Of a stretch of 64,000 nucleotides of DNA, positions 16,570 through 25,321 are shown in pieces. The position numbers and the translations under genes are program-made. Each line of letters starts with the position of its first letter. The first letter of the stretch is position 1. The notes beneath the pieces are model-generated. The model saw nothing but the letters and a program-made list of their open reading frames with translations. It did no database searches and was not told the origin of the DNA. The DNA is from an uncultured Eubacteriales bacterium (GTDB lineage Bacteria; Bacillota; Clostridia; Oscillospirales; CAG-382). The stretch covers positions 9,267 through 73,266 of the forward strand of contig CAKSDR010000001.1 in NCBI GenBank assembly GCA_934446095.1. Direction: 5' to 3'.

Positions 16570-17487
16570 ATGGATGGAATTATAAATATATATAAAACCT
16601 GCGGCGTAACATCTCACAGCACTGTTTCGAGGCTTAAAAAAATTCTCGGCATTAAAAAAGCGGGGCATGCCGGAACGCTTGACCCCATGGCGACGGGAGT
16701 TCTTCCGGTACTGATCGGCAGGGCTACCTGCGCTCAGGACTATATTATGGGAAAGAGCAAATGCTACCGCGCGGGAATCCGTTTCGGTACGGAAACGGAC
16801 AGCGGAGATATCACGGGAAATATTATTAAGAAGGAAGACTTTAATAAAGACAAGGAAACAGTCATTGACGCCGCAAAATCATTTTGCGGAAAAATAAAGC
16901 AGACGCCTCCCATGTACTCTGCCGTTAAAGTCGGCGGCAGAAAACTTTACGAACTTGCAAGGGAAGGGAAAACGGCAGAACGAAAAGAACGTGAAATTGA
17001 GATATACAGTATTGATTTTGAAAAAAAACTCAATGATACCGACTACGTTTTCGTTGTAATGTGTTCTAAGGGAACATATATAAGGACGCTTGCAGAAGAT
17101 ATAGGAAAAAAACTCGGGACGGGAGCGTGCCTTTTCAGTCTTGAAAGAATTTCAAACGGCATGTTTACGGCCGATGACAGCATAACTCTTGACGAACTTC
17201 AGGAATATGCGGACAGGAATGAAACCGATAAAATCAGTGAACGGATAATTTCCTGCGAGAAAATTTTCGAAAAATATCCTGCGGTCACTCTTTCGGCGTT
17301 TTATTCGAAACTTTGCAAAAACGGCTGCGAAATATATGCGTCAAAGGCGGGAATAGATATCGGTATATTCGATTCCTGCGGATTTTGCAGACTTTATGAC
17401 CAAAACAACGTGTTTTTTGCCTTGGGCAAACTTTCATTATACAATTCGGGACATGCAGTAAAGGCGGTCCTGCGCTTTGCCGACTGA
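16570..17487 (+). CDS. truB: tRNA pseudouridine-55 synthase
   Basis: Makes the conserved pseudouridine in the T-loop of tRNAs. 305 residues. The catalytic aspartate is D38 in AGHAGTLDPMATGVLPV; also visible are the YRAGIRFGTETDSGD strand (about 63-77), KQTPPMYSAVKVGG (about 113-126) and GTYIRTLAEDIG (about 173-184). The C-terminal 70 residues form a small diverged extension. The ATG lies about 13 nt after GGAG. It shares a region with ribF, as in many Firmicutes, but here the PBP5-like gene and the ferredoxin separate them. Confidence 0.93.
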   Translation: MDGIINIYKTCGVTSHSTVSRLKKILGIKKAGHAGTLDPMATGVLPVLIGRATCAQDYIMGKSKCYRAGIRFGTETDSGDITGNIIKKEDFNKDKETVIDAAKSFCGKIKQTPPMYSAVKVGGRKLYELAREGKTAERKEREIEIYSIDFEKKLNDTDYVFVVMCSKGTYIRTLAEDIGKKLGTGACLFSLERISNGMFTADDSITLDELQEYADRNETDKISERIISCEKIFEKYPAVTLSAFYSKLCKNGCEIYASKAGIDIGIFDSCGFCRLYDQNNVFFALGKLSLYNSGHAVKAVLRFAD

Positions 17488-17511
17488 TATTTTTTAAAGG
17501 ACTTTGGTTTT

Positions 17512-18084
17512 ATGAAAAAAATAATCGCAATATCGCTTGCAGCGATTTTTGTATGCGTTGCCGCGGCGGCAGGAGTATTGGTTTTAAAAAATCGCAAAGA
17601 TCGGGGCGGCGTAAAAAAAACAACATATATTTTTTACGAATACGACGGAATTTCATGCGCCGACGATGACCCCGATTATCTTTTGTGCAACAGGTTTATG
17701 CAATACGAAAACGACGGTGTGTCAGTGCTTATTACCGATGATAACTATGAAGAATACGGCGACGGAGCAGTGTTTTTTTCGAAGTATTTCGATATTTTGC
17801 GCAGAGGCGATAATGAAGAATACAAAAACTGTTTTGCGGACGGCGTTTACAATAACGCAGATGAAATCCGGGAGTTTACGCCGCAGAGAATTTATGATAT
17901 TATTATAGAAGATGTATCTGATGAAGAAAAATTAAGATATGTTGTGAGATATAAGATATTGAAAAACGACGGCTCTTTCAGGACCGATATAATTGACGAT
18001 ATATATCATCCGCTTGTGTTTGAACTGAGTCCCGGCAGCGATGGCAGTTTGAAAATATCGGATATATATGAATATTATAAATAG
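17512..18084 (+). CDS. Unknown single-pass membrane or secreted protein
   Basis: 190 residues. An N-terminal hydrophobic segment (about 4-23) without a lipobox is followed by a basic patch (KNRKDRGGVKK) and an acidic, tyrosine-rich extracytoplasmic domain that looks like a small alpha/beta fold (YVVRYKILKNDGSFRTDIIDDIYHPLVFELS near 143-173). This resembles NTF2-like lipoprotein domains in style only; no family was recognised. AAAGGA precedes the ATG. It lies 24 nt after truB, so probably in its transcript. Confidence 0.65.
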   Translation: MKKIIAISLAAIFVCVAAAAGVLVLKNRKDRGGVKKTTYIFYEYDGISCADDDPDYLLCNRFMQYENDGVSVLITDDNYEEYGDGAVFFSKYFDILRRGDNEEYKNCFADGVYNNADEIREFTPQRIYDIIIEDVSDEEKLRYVVRYKILKNDGSFRTDIIDDIYHPLVFELSPGSDGSLKISDIYEYYK

Positions 18085-18109
18085 TATTTTTAAAACGGAG
18101 GTATTTTAT

Positions 18110-18475
18110 ATGAGTTTCTTTGATGATTTTTCAAAAAATGTAAGCTATTCCGCAGGGAAAGTATGCGAGAAGGCTGAAAAACTTGCCAAGGTTTCGGCTG
18201 TGACGATAGAAATTGCTTCCCAGAAGGATAAACTTTCGAAAATTTATGCTAAAATCGGAGAAAGAGTAGTCGAAAACGCTCTTGAATCCTGCGAGCATGA
18301 AAACGACGTATTTTATAAACTTATCGACGAGGCAAAGTGCGAGAGGGGAAAACTTCTTGACCTTATCAAAAAGAAGGAAGAAATACAAAAAATAAAAAAA
18401 TGCCGCAACTGCGGAGAAAAACTCTGCGGCGATGTTTTGTACTGCCCGTCATGCGGTGCTAAAGTTTCCGAGTAA
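18110..18475 (+). CDS. Small zinc-ribbon protein with N-terminal helical region
   Basis: 121 residues. The first ~95 are helical and charged, with heptad-like spacing suggesting a coiled coil (KAEKLAKVSAV...KDKLSKIYAKIGERVVENAL). The C-terminus is a zinc ribbon, CRNCGEK...CPSCGAKV. I start it at the ATG after CGGAGG; the frame opens at 18068 inside the previous gene. Such proteins are common in Clostridia and usually lack an assigned function. A terminator follows. Confidence 0.75.
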   Translation: MSFFDDFSKNVSYSAGKVCEKAEKLAKVSAVTIEIASQKDKLSKIYAKIGERVVENALESCEHENDVFYKLIDEAKCERGKLLDLIKKKEEIQKIKKCRNCGEKLCGDVLYCPSCGAKVSE

Positions 18476-18494
18476 ACCGGGAAAACGCAGTTTT

Positions 18495-18522
18495 GCAGGA
18501 CGCCTTCGGCGTCCTGCGTTTT
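18495..18522 (+). terminator. Terminator after the zinc-ribbon gene
   Basis: GCAGGACGCC-TTC-GGCGTCCTGC, a perfect 10-bp stem at 18495-18517, followed by GTTTTATT. It lies upstream of the GTG start of the ABC-F gene, which argues against a longer ABC-F reading frame. Confidence 0.88.
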
Positions 18523-18552
18523 ATTCTTAAGCATCTACAGGGAGAGTTTTGT

Positions 18553-20475
18553 GTGATAATACTGAGTCTTGATAATATAAATATTTCTTTCGGAGAAAAA
18601 AATATTCTTCGGAACATATCTTTTGGGCTTAATGAAGGGGATAAACTCGGGATTGTGGGTGTAAACGGCGCCGGAAAAAGCCTGCTTCTGAAAACCATTA
18701 CGGGAAAAATTTCTCCCGAGTCCGGCGGAGTTTATATATCCCGCGACAAAAAGATTTCATATCTCGAGCAAAACGATTATTTTGATCCCGAAAAAACAAT
18801 TTTTGATGAAATGCTTCCGGCCTTTTCAGAACTTTGCGCGCTTGAAGAAAAACTTGCGCAGCTTTATGAAAAAATGAATGATAAAAATGATTCAAACAAT
18901 CATATGGCCCTTGCAAAAGAATATACTTTAAGTGAGGAAAAATTCCGAACATGCGGAGGATATGAATATAAAAACCGCATAAAAAGCATGCTGTGCTCGC
19001 TCGGGTTTGACGAGGAAAGGCAAAAATCTAAAACAAGCACGCTTTCGGGCGGGCAGAAAACAAGGCTCTGCCTTGCAAGAACGCTGCTTTGCGAAAGCGA
19101 TATTCTGATTCTCGACGAGCCGACAAACCATCTTGATATAAAAACGGTAGTGTGGCTTGAGGAGTTCTTGTCTTCATACAAAAAGACGCTGCTTGTTGTT
19201 TCGCATGACAGATACTTTCTTGACAAAGTGACAAATAAAACTTTTGAAATTGAAAACGGCGAGGGTAAAATGTATAATGTCCCTTATACAAAATTCGTCG
19301 AACAAAAGCAAAAGAATCTTGAAACCGATATTAAGCATTATGAAATGCAGAAACGCGAAATTGAAAGAATGGAAGCGTTTATAGAAAACCAGAGAAGGTG
19401 GAACAGGCAAAGAAATATAATTGCTGCCGAAAGCCGCATGAAAGCCATTGAAAGAATGGACAAACTTGAAAGGCCAAAGAATGCTCCTGGCAAAATTTCG
19501 ATGAAATTTTCATCCGGAGAACATAAACTTTTGTCTGATAATATTCTTGAGGCGAGAGAACTTACAAAGGGATTTTCCGGGAAAACTCTTTTTTCGGGAG
19601 TGTCATTCGTGCTTCACAGCAGAGAAAGAATGTTTATATTCGGTCAGAACGGAGTCGGAAAATCAACGCTGTTAAAAATTCTCAGCGGGAAAATCACAGA
19701 ATACGGCGGCAGTTTTGAATATATAAACAAGATAAAAATAGGTTATTACGACCAGGAACACCAAGGACTTAATCCCGGCAACACAGTACTTGAAGAGTTG
19801 TGGGACGATTTTCCGGATAAAAATCAGAACGAAATAAGAAGCATTCTTGCAAGATTTCTGTTTACGGCGGATGATGTTGAGAAAAAAGTTTCGAGCCTGT
19901 CGGGAGGCGAAAAAGCAAGGCTTACATTCGCAAAAATGATGCTTGAAAAACTCAACCTTCTGATACTTGACGAGCCCACAAATCACCTTGACGCGCAAAG
20001 CAGAGAGGTGCTGGAAGACGCGCTTTCGGAATATGACGGAACTATACTTGCAGTGTCGCACGACAGATATTTTATAAAAAAACTTGCGACAAGAATTATG
20101 GAACTGTATCCCGGAGGTTATTTCGACTACACGGGAGGATATGAGGATTTTTGCGAATATGTTAAAAATCATCCTCGTGACGCGAAAACCGGAGAGCGCG
20201 GAGAAGACAGCAAAAAGGATAATAAAAGTGAGTATATTAAGGGCAAAGAGGAAAAAAGCATAAAAAGAAAGAATCAAAAACAACTTTCCGATACTGAAAA
20301 TGAAATTCTGAAAATTGAAGAAAGACTTTCTGAAATAGAGAAACTTATGCAGGAAAACGCATCTGATTATATTGCCGCGGCAAAATTTTATGAGGAAACC
20401 GAAAAGTTAAACTTAAAACTCGAGGAACTTTACGAAAAACTGGAAAAACTCACGGAAGCCTGCGGACTTTCCTGA
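18553..20475 (+). CDS. ABC-F family ATPase (YdiF/Uup-like)
   Basis: Soluble tandem ATPase of the ribosome-associated ABC-F class. 640 residues, start GTG after GGGAG. Domain 1: Walker A GVNGAGKS (about 34-41), LSGGQKTRL, Walker B ILDEPTNHLD. Domain 2: Walker A GQNGVGKST (about 364-372), LSGGEKARL, LILDEPTNHLDAQS. The linker between them (about 235-325) is long, charged and helical, as in factors that reach the ribosomal P/E site, and a C-terminal coiled coil (about 570-638) resembles that of Uup/YdiF. No membrane domain is present. Its role, translation factor versus antibiotic resistance, cannot be read from sequence alone. Confidence 0.92.
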   Translation: MIILSLDNINISFGEKNILRNISFGLNEGDKLGIVGVNGAGKSLLLKTITGKISPESGGVYISRDKKISYLEQNDYFDPEKTIFDEMLPAFSELCALEEKLAQLYEKMNDKNDSNNHMALAKEYTLSEEKFRTCGGYEYKNRIKSMLCSLGFDEERQKSKTSTLSGGQKTRLCLARTLLCESDILILDEPTNHLDIKTVVWLEEFLSSYKKTLLVVSHDRYFLDKVTNKTFEIENGEGKMYNVPYTKFVEQKQKNLETDIKHYEMQKREIERMEAFIENQRRWNRQRNIIAAESRMKAIERMDKLERPKNAPGKISMKFSSGEHKLLSDNILEARELTKGFSGKTLFSGVSFVLHSRERMFIFGQNGVGKSTLLKILSGKITEYGGSFEYINKIKIGYYDQEHQGLNPGNTVLEELWDDFPDKNQNEIRSILARFLFTADDVEKKVSSLSGGEKARLTFAKMMLEKLNLLILDEPTNHLDAQSREVLEDALSEYDGTILAVSHDRYFIKKLATRIMELYPGGYFDYTGGYEDFCEYVKNHPRDAKTGERGEDSKKDNKSEYIKGKEEKSIKRKNQKQLSDTENEILKIEERLSEIEKLMQENASDYIAAAKFYEETEKLNLKLEELYEKLEKLTEACGLS

Positions 20476-20512
20476 AATTTCGTCCGAAAATGGAAATTTT
20501 AGGCGTAAAAAT

Positions 20513-20549
20513 ATGACGAACAGTGGAATTTTCGGTTCGTCATTTTTTA
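20513..20549 (+). terminator. Terminator of the ABC-F gene
   Basis: ATGACGAAC (20513-20521) pairs with GTTCGTCAT (20535-20543), followed by TTTTTA. It closes the preceding transcription unit before the long AT-rich spacer. Confidence 0.85.
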
Positions 20550-20897
20550 TACAGTGTAGAAAATAACGGCATATTTTTGTAAATTTTCAACAAAACATTT
20601 GTTGCGATTTTTAAGTTAAAATATGAATATGAGTTCAAAAAGTAAATTTAACGGCAATTATTTATTTAAAAAACTTATATGATAAAATTATATATAACAA
20701 AAATAAAAACGCGAAAACCCTATAATTATAATGCACAAAATATTTAATAAAATTAATTATATATAACTATAATTATTAAATTTGTGAATTTTTTAATTTA
20801 ATATAAATTTTTTATACAAACTTTTCCACATTTTTTGCAAGCGTTTTTGTGCCATTTTATAAAGTTGACTAAATAAAGGACCCGGTAATTGTCATAC

Positions 20898-20926
20898 TTG
20901 ACAAAAAAGGCATATTATGCTATTCT
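20898..20926 (+). promoter_or_regulatory. Promoter of the glycan-uptake cluster
   Basis: TTGACA (20898-20903), 17-nt spacer, TATTCT (20921-20926). The tract from 20550 to 20890 is very AT-rich, with no gene seen. A second imperfect -35-like TTGACT lies just upstream near 20864. Confidence 0.7.
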
Positions 20927-21201
20927 TTTTATAAGAATAAATAGGTATATTTATGTCATTTTTTGTCGGTCTTTTTTGCATTTTGAAACATGCTCGCATG
21001 TTTTGCCGCACGGGCTTTTGCACAAGAAAAAATATATTTTTCGGCGCAGAAGATTCCGAACGACGCATGCCTGTAAAAATTACCGCGGAAAACAGATATA
21101 AAAATTCCGCGCCGGCCGGGTCAGAAGCATGGATTCGGCACATATTTTGCGGCGCGGATTTATGTTTCGGCTTTGCAAATATTTTAGGAGGAAATAAACG
21201 A
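20927..21201 (+). promoter_or_regulatory. Long untranslated leader with a perfect palindrome
   Basis: About 270 nt separate the promoter from the first start codon. AAACATGC-tc-GCATGTTT (20986-21003) is an 8+8-bp inverted repeat just downstream of the start of transcription, placed as an operator or an early mRNA hairpin would be. More GC-rich segments follow (GCGCCGGCC near 21110; a TTGCGGCGCGG block near 21148). No known riboswitch signature was recognised. The frame is open through the leader, but nothing before 21202 has a ribosome site, so I treat it as non-coding. Confidence 0.5.
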
Positions 21202-24200
21202 ATGAACAAAAATGTAAAATTTTTCGGCAAGTTTATATGCGCAACTCTCGCTGCATCAACGATCTTTTCTTCCGCAGCGTTTGTATCTGCGGCAAAAGGT
21301 TCGTCCGAGCCTACATATAATTCGCTTGCGCAGACTGCCGAACTGCTTACATCCACAACATATGACGAATATCTTATAAGATACTCCAAGACCGATATGG
21401 CAAACGAAACCGTAGTTGTTGACGCTGTGGATTTCGACCGCAAAAGCACGACTTCCGACGTTCTTGTGCTTGATGATAAAGATGGCATCTTGGGCGGGAA
21501 TTTTGAGAAAGTGTTGTACACTCCCGATACCGGTAAGACAGGGTTTAAGGTAAATATTCCCAAGACCGGACTTTACAATATCGAAATTTCATATTTCCCG
21601 TTTTCAAAAGTATATTACGACGACGAGAACAAAATAGTTGCGACCGAGCAGTCAAATCCTAAAAATCTGAATACCGGCGATTACAACTGCCTTTCCGGAA
21701 ACACTTCTGCTATCGAACGCGTTTTTGCGATAGATTCCGAAGTTCCCTTCTCCGAGGCGAGAAACATTTCTTTCCCGAGAATATGGAAGAACAACTATAT
21801 AAATCCCGGACACAGGGAATTCAAACTTGACATAAACGGCAATGAGATCCGTCCTAAAATGTATGAGGCGCCGGAATGGAGAAGCGTTACACTGAAAGAC
21901 TCCAACGCCTTTTACGACGATTCGTTTGTTTTCTATTTTGAACAGGGCGAGCATACGATACAGTTTGATTCTTCGCGTGAACCTGTTATTTTGGGAGAAA
22001 TAAAGTTATATACCGAAGAAAAATTAAAGACATATGAAGAAGTGAAAAGCGAATACGAAAAGAACGGATATAAATCCGCATCTTCCGACGCTTCGATAAA
22101 ACTTCAGGCCGAAACGCCGAAATACACTTCCGAGCAGGTTATCTATCCCGTAAACGACAGAACATCCGCTGTTACCGAACCCCAGGAGGGCGCAGTTTCG
22201 CTTCTCAATACGATAGGCGGAGAAAAGTGGGAAATTGCGGGTCAGCAGGTAGCGTATGAATTTACCTGTAAGGAATCGGGACTGTATTATATAATTCCGC
22301 GTTCAAAGCAGTCGGTATACTCCGGCATATTTTCATCAAGATCGCTGAAAATTAACGGGGAATATCCGTTCAGCGACGCAAAACACCTTCAGTTCAACTA
22401 TTCCGACAACTGGAAAACAGATCCGTTAAATGACGGAAAGACAGAATTTGTATTCTATTTTGAAGAAGGAAAAACATACGAGATTTGTTTTGAAGTAGTT
22501 CTCGGAAATCTTACCGAGGATTTAAGAAAAGTTAACCAGAGTCTTGAAAAAATGAATGAGTATTACAGAAAAATACTTATGATAACAGGACCCAATCCGG
22601 ATAAATATACTGATTACGACTTTGCAAAACTTATTCCCGAAGTTTTGAAAGGAATGAGAACAGAAGCCGAAAATCTCTATAGCATATCTGCGGAACTTGA
22701 GCAGATTATGGGACAGAAGGGCGAACACTCTGTTCTTCTTGATAAAATAGCATATATTCTTGATCTTATGGGAAATAACCAGACGAAAATACCCGATAAC
22801 TTATCTGTACTCAAGACATATATTGGTTCTCTCGGTACATGGCTTCTTCAGTCTAAAAACCAGCCTTTGCAGGTTGACTATATTCTTATACAGGGTATAG
22901 ATGAGGAACTTCCCAAACCCGAGGCAAGTTTTTGGCAGTCATTGAAATTTGAGGTAAGTTCGTTTATAAAATCGTTCTTTACTGATTATAACTCGCTCGG
23001 CTCGACTGCCGAATCCAAAGGCAGCGATCAGTCGATTGAAGTATGGGTAACGACAGGACGCGACCAGGCTCAGATTTTGCGCGAAATGGTAGATGATTTT
23101 ACTCAGAGTTCAGGAATTTCGGTAAATATTAAACTTGTTGCGACAGGAACTCTTCTGCCCGCAACGCTTGCCGGCGTGGGGCCGGACGTTGCGGACGATG
23201 CGGATCCTACGAGTTACGGCGTAAGAACTGCGGTTAAAAACCTTAACGAGAAAGATCCCGAAACAGGGGAATATGTGTTCTCCGGCATGGATGAAGTGAA
23301 GACGTGGTTCAGCGATGCCGCATGGAGAGCCGTTACGGTATATAATCCCGACGCTACCGACGCAATTAACGAAGAGGCGATTTACGGTGTTCCCGTAACG
23401 CAGTCATTCCCGATACTTTTCTACCGCAAGGATATTTTCACGGATCTCGGACTTCAGGTTCCGGAAACGTGGGATGATGTATACGGAATTATAAGAACAT
23501 TGTCCGACAACAATATGTCAATGGGTCTTTTGAGCGATTCGAACATGCTTCTTACATTCATGTATCAGAAAAACGAACCGCTGTATGCGGGTGATACGCC
23601 AGAAACTCTCGGTATGAGAACAAACCTTGATTCAAATATTGCACTTGACGCATTCCAGACGATGTGCGAGTTCTTCACAATGTACAGCCAGCCCGTAAAA
23701 TTTGACTTCCCGAACCGTTTCAGGACAGGAGAAATGCCGATAGGCATTGCCGATTACAGCACTATTTATAATCAGCTTGAGTGCTTTGCCCCTGAAATCA
23801 AAGGTCTTTGGGAATTTGTAAGAATTCCCGGCACGCTTCAGGAAGACGGAACTGTAAATCATGCAATTCCCACTACCATCACAGCTTCAATGATTATGCA
23901 TAATTCCAAAAATCCTCAGGCTGCATGGGAGTACATAAAATGGTGGACGAGTGTTTCCGCACAGGAAAGATTCGGAAAAGAACAGGTTGCCGTTATGGGA
24001 TCTGCCGCAAAATATAATACGGCGAATATTGAGGCGCTTAAGGCTCAGCCGTGGTCATCTCAGGAAGTTAAAAATCTTTCCCAGCAATTCGAGTCCCTCG
24101 AGGGAACGCCTATGACGCCGGGTAACTATATAATTGCAAGATATGAAAACTTCGCTTTCCTTGACGCATACGATAACGGAAAGTCTCCTTCCGATGCTCT

Positions 24201-24312
24201 GCTTTATTATATAGACGAAATAAACAGTGAGATAACAAGAAAACGTGACGAATATGATTTTCTTACCTATGAGAAATATCTTGAAAGAAAAGATAGTTCC
24301 GGGTCTAACTAA
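21202..24312 (+). CDS. Large modular extracellular solute-binding protein (CBM-like modules plus SBP family 1)
   Basis: 1036 residues, ATG after AGGAGG. A signal peptide (about 1-33, ending VSAA) has no lipobox cysteine. Two related beta-rich modules follow: module 1 about 60-270, with DSFVFYFEQGEHTIQFD; module 2 about 295-590, with TEFVFYFEEGKTYEICFE. Module 2 appears split by a helical insert (about 435-540) before its last strand VDYILIQG. Residues about 610-1036 are a type 1 sugar-binding domain (IEVWVTTGRDQAQILREMV, YGVPVTQSFPILFYRKD, WEYIKWWTS). It is probably the substrate receptor for one or both permease pairs downstream. Carbohydrate binding by the modules is inferred. Confidence 0.85.
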   Translation: MNKNVKFFGKFICATLAASTIFSSAAFVSAAKGSSEPTYNSLAQTAELLTSTTYDEYLIRYSKTDMANETVVVDAVDFDRKSTTSDVLVLDDKDGILGGNFEKVLYTPDTGKTGFKVNIPKTGLYNIEISYFPFSKVYYDDENKIVATEQSNPKNLNTGDYNCLSGNTSAIERVFAIDSEVPFSEARNISFPRIWKNNYINPGHREFKLDINGNEIRPKMYEAPEWRSVTLKDSNAFYDDSFVFYFEQGEHTIQFDSSREPVILGEIKLYTEEKLKTYEEVKSEYEKNGYKSASSDASIKLQAETPKYTSEQVIYPVNDRTSAVTEPQEGAVSLLNTIGGEKWEIAGQQVAYEFTCKESGLYYIIPRSKQSVYSGIFSSRSLKINGEYPFSDAKHLQFNYSDNWKTDPLNDGKTEFVFYFEEGKTYEICFEVVLGNLTEDLRKVNQSLEKMNEYYRKILMITGPNPDKYTDYDFAKLIPEVLKGMRTEAENLYSISAELEQIMGQKGEHSVLLDKIAYILDLMGNNQTKIPDNLSVLKTYIGSLGTWLLQSKNQPLQVDYILIQGIDEELPKPEASFWQSLKFEVSSFIKSFFTDYNSLGSTAESKGSDQSIEVWVTTGRDQAQILREMVDDFTQSSGISVNIKLVATGTLLPATLAGVGPDVADDADPTSYGVRTAVKNLNEKDPETGEYVFSGMDEVKTWFSDAAWRAVTVYNPDATDAINEEAIYGVPVTQSFPILFYRKDIFTDLGLQVPETWDDVYGIIRTLSDNNMSMGLLSDSNMLLTFMYQKNEPLYAGDTPETLGMRTNLDSNIALDAFQTMCEFFTMYSQPVKFDFPNRFRTGEMPIGIADYSTIYNQLECFAPEIKGLWEFVRIPGTLQEDGTVNHAIPTTITASMIMHNSKNPQAAWEYIKWWTSVSAQERFGKEQVAVMGSAAKYNTANIEALKAQPWSSQEVKNLSQQFESLEGTPMTPGNYIIARYENFAFLDAYDNGKSPSDALLYYIDEINSEITRKRDEYDFLTYEKYLERKDSSGSN

Positions 24313-24354
24313 ATCTTCGTTTACAACAGAAATTCACATTAAGGAGTGAAACAA

Positions 24355-25320
24355 ATGTCTGAAAAGACAATAGAGCAGAACAATCCTGCGGCAAAAAGAC
24401 CTACTCTGCGTAAAGATATGACAAAGTGGGAATGGACAAAAAAAGAAATGAAAGTAAACCGTGTGGGTTATTATATGGTTGCTCCGTTCTTTCTTATATT
24501 CCTTACATTTACGATAGCGCCGGTTGTTTTATCGCTTATACTGAGTTTTACGTCGTTCAACATGCTTGAATGGCCTAAATTCCTATTTCTTGATAATTAC
24601 ATAAGATTATTTCTTGAGGACGATATATTTCTCCTTGCTGTAAAAAATACTCTTATTTTTGCAATAATGACAGGTCCTGCATCATATTTCTTATGTCTTA
24701 TATTTGCGTGGTTTATAAATGAACTTACCCCTAAAATCAGGGCTATAGTAACACTTATATTCTATGCGCCGAGTATTTCCGGACAGATATATATAGTTTG
24801 GACGGTTATGTTTTCTTCGGACCAGTACGGTTACGCAAACGGTATTCTTATGAAACTCGGAATTATAAATTCACCGATACTTTGGTTCCAGGACACAAAT
24901 TACATAATGCCTCTTGTTATACTCGTAGCATTATGGACATCTCTCGGAACATCTTTCCTTTCGTTTATAGCCGGATTTCAGGTTGTTGACAAAAGTCTTT
25001 ACGAGGCTGCGGCTGTTGACGGCATAAAGAACAGATGGCAGGAGCTGTGGTTTGTAACATTGCCCGCAATGAAGAACCAGATGGTTTTCGCGGCAATTAT
25101 GTCTATAACACAATCATTCGGTTTCGGCGGAGTTGTAACTACGCTTTGCGGATTCCCGTCTCCGAATTACTGCGCATGGACAATCATGCATCACCTTGAA
25201 GATTACGGCGGACAGCGCTGGGAAGTCGGATACGCGTCGGCTATTGCAACGGTACTGTTTGCGATCATGATAGGTTCGAACTTGTTGGTTAACAGAATGC
25301 TGTCGAAAGTAGGTAAGTAA
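24355..25320 (+). CDS. Sugar-type ABC transporter permease, pair A subunit 1
   Basis: 321-residue inner-membrane permease of the MalF/UgpA class with six predicted helices; a cytoplasmic N-terminus (about 1-35) is followed by YYMVAPFFLIFLTFTIAPVV. The EAA loop that contacts the ATPase reads YEAAAVDGIKNRWQELWFVTLP (about 211-232). ATG at 24355 with AAGGAG 8 nt upstream; a GTG at 24346 overlaps that site. It starts 42 nt after the binding-protein gene and is followed after 1 nt by its partner. Confidence 0.93.
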   Translation: MSEKTIEQNNPAAKRPTLRKDMTKWEWTKKEMKVNRVGYYMVAPFFLIFLTFTIAPVVLSLILSFTSFNMLEWPKFLFLDNYIRLFLEDDIFLLAVKNTLIFAIMTGPASYFLCLIFAWFINELTPKIRAIVTLIFYAPSISGQIYIVWTVMFSSDQYGYANGILMKLGIINSPILWFQDTNYIMPLVILVALWTSLGTSFLSFIAGFQVVDKSLYEAAAVDGIKNRWQELWFVTLPAMKNQMVFAAIMSITQSFGFGGVVTTLCGFPSPNYCAWTIMHHLEDYGGQRWEVGYASAIATVLFAIMIGSNLLVNRMLSKVGK

Positions 25321-25321
25321 G

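Noticed and set aside
18493..18552. Longer ABC-F start at 18493
   Set aside because: It would begin inside the terminator hairpin (18495-18522), and the GTG at 18553 has a ribosome site and matches the family start.
19672..20283. 203-codon minus-strand frame inside the ABC-F gene
   Set aside because: Antisense to the second ATPase domain; no independent support.
20953..21201. N-terminal extension of about 83 residues on the large binding protein
   Set aside because: The frame is open, but a clear AGGAGG site and a normal signal peptide begin at 21202; the extension has no ribosome site and would bury the signal peptide.
20892..21563. 223-codon minus-strand frame over the cluster promoter and start
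   Set aside because: It overlaps the promoter, leader and signal-peptide region on the other strand, lacks a start signal and has serine-rich shadow composition.
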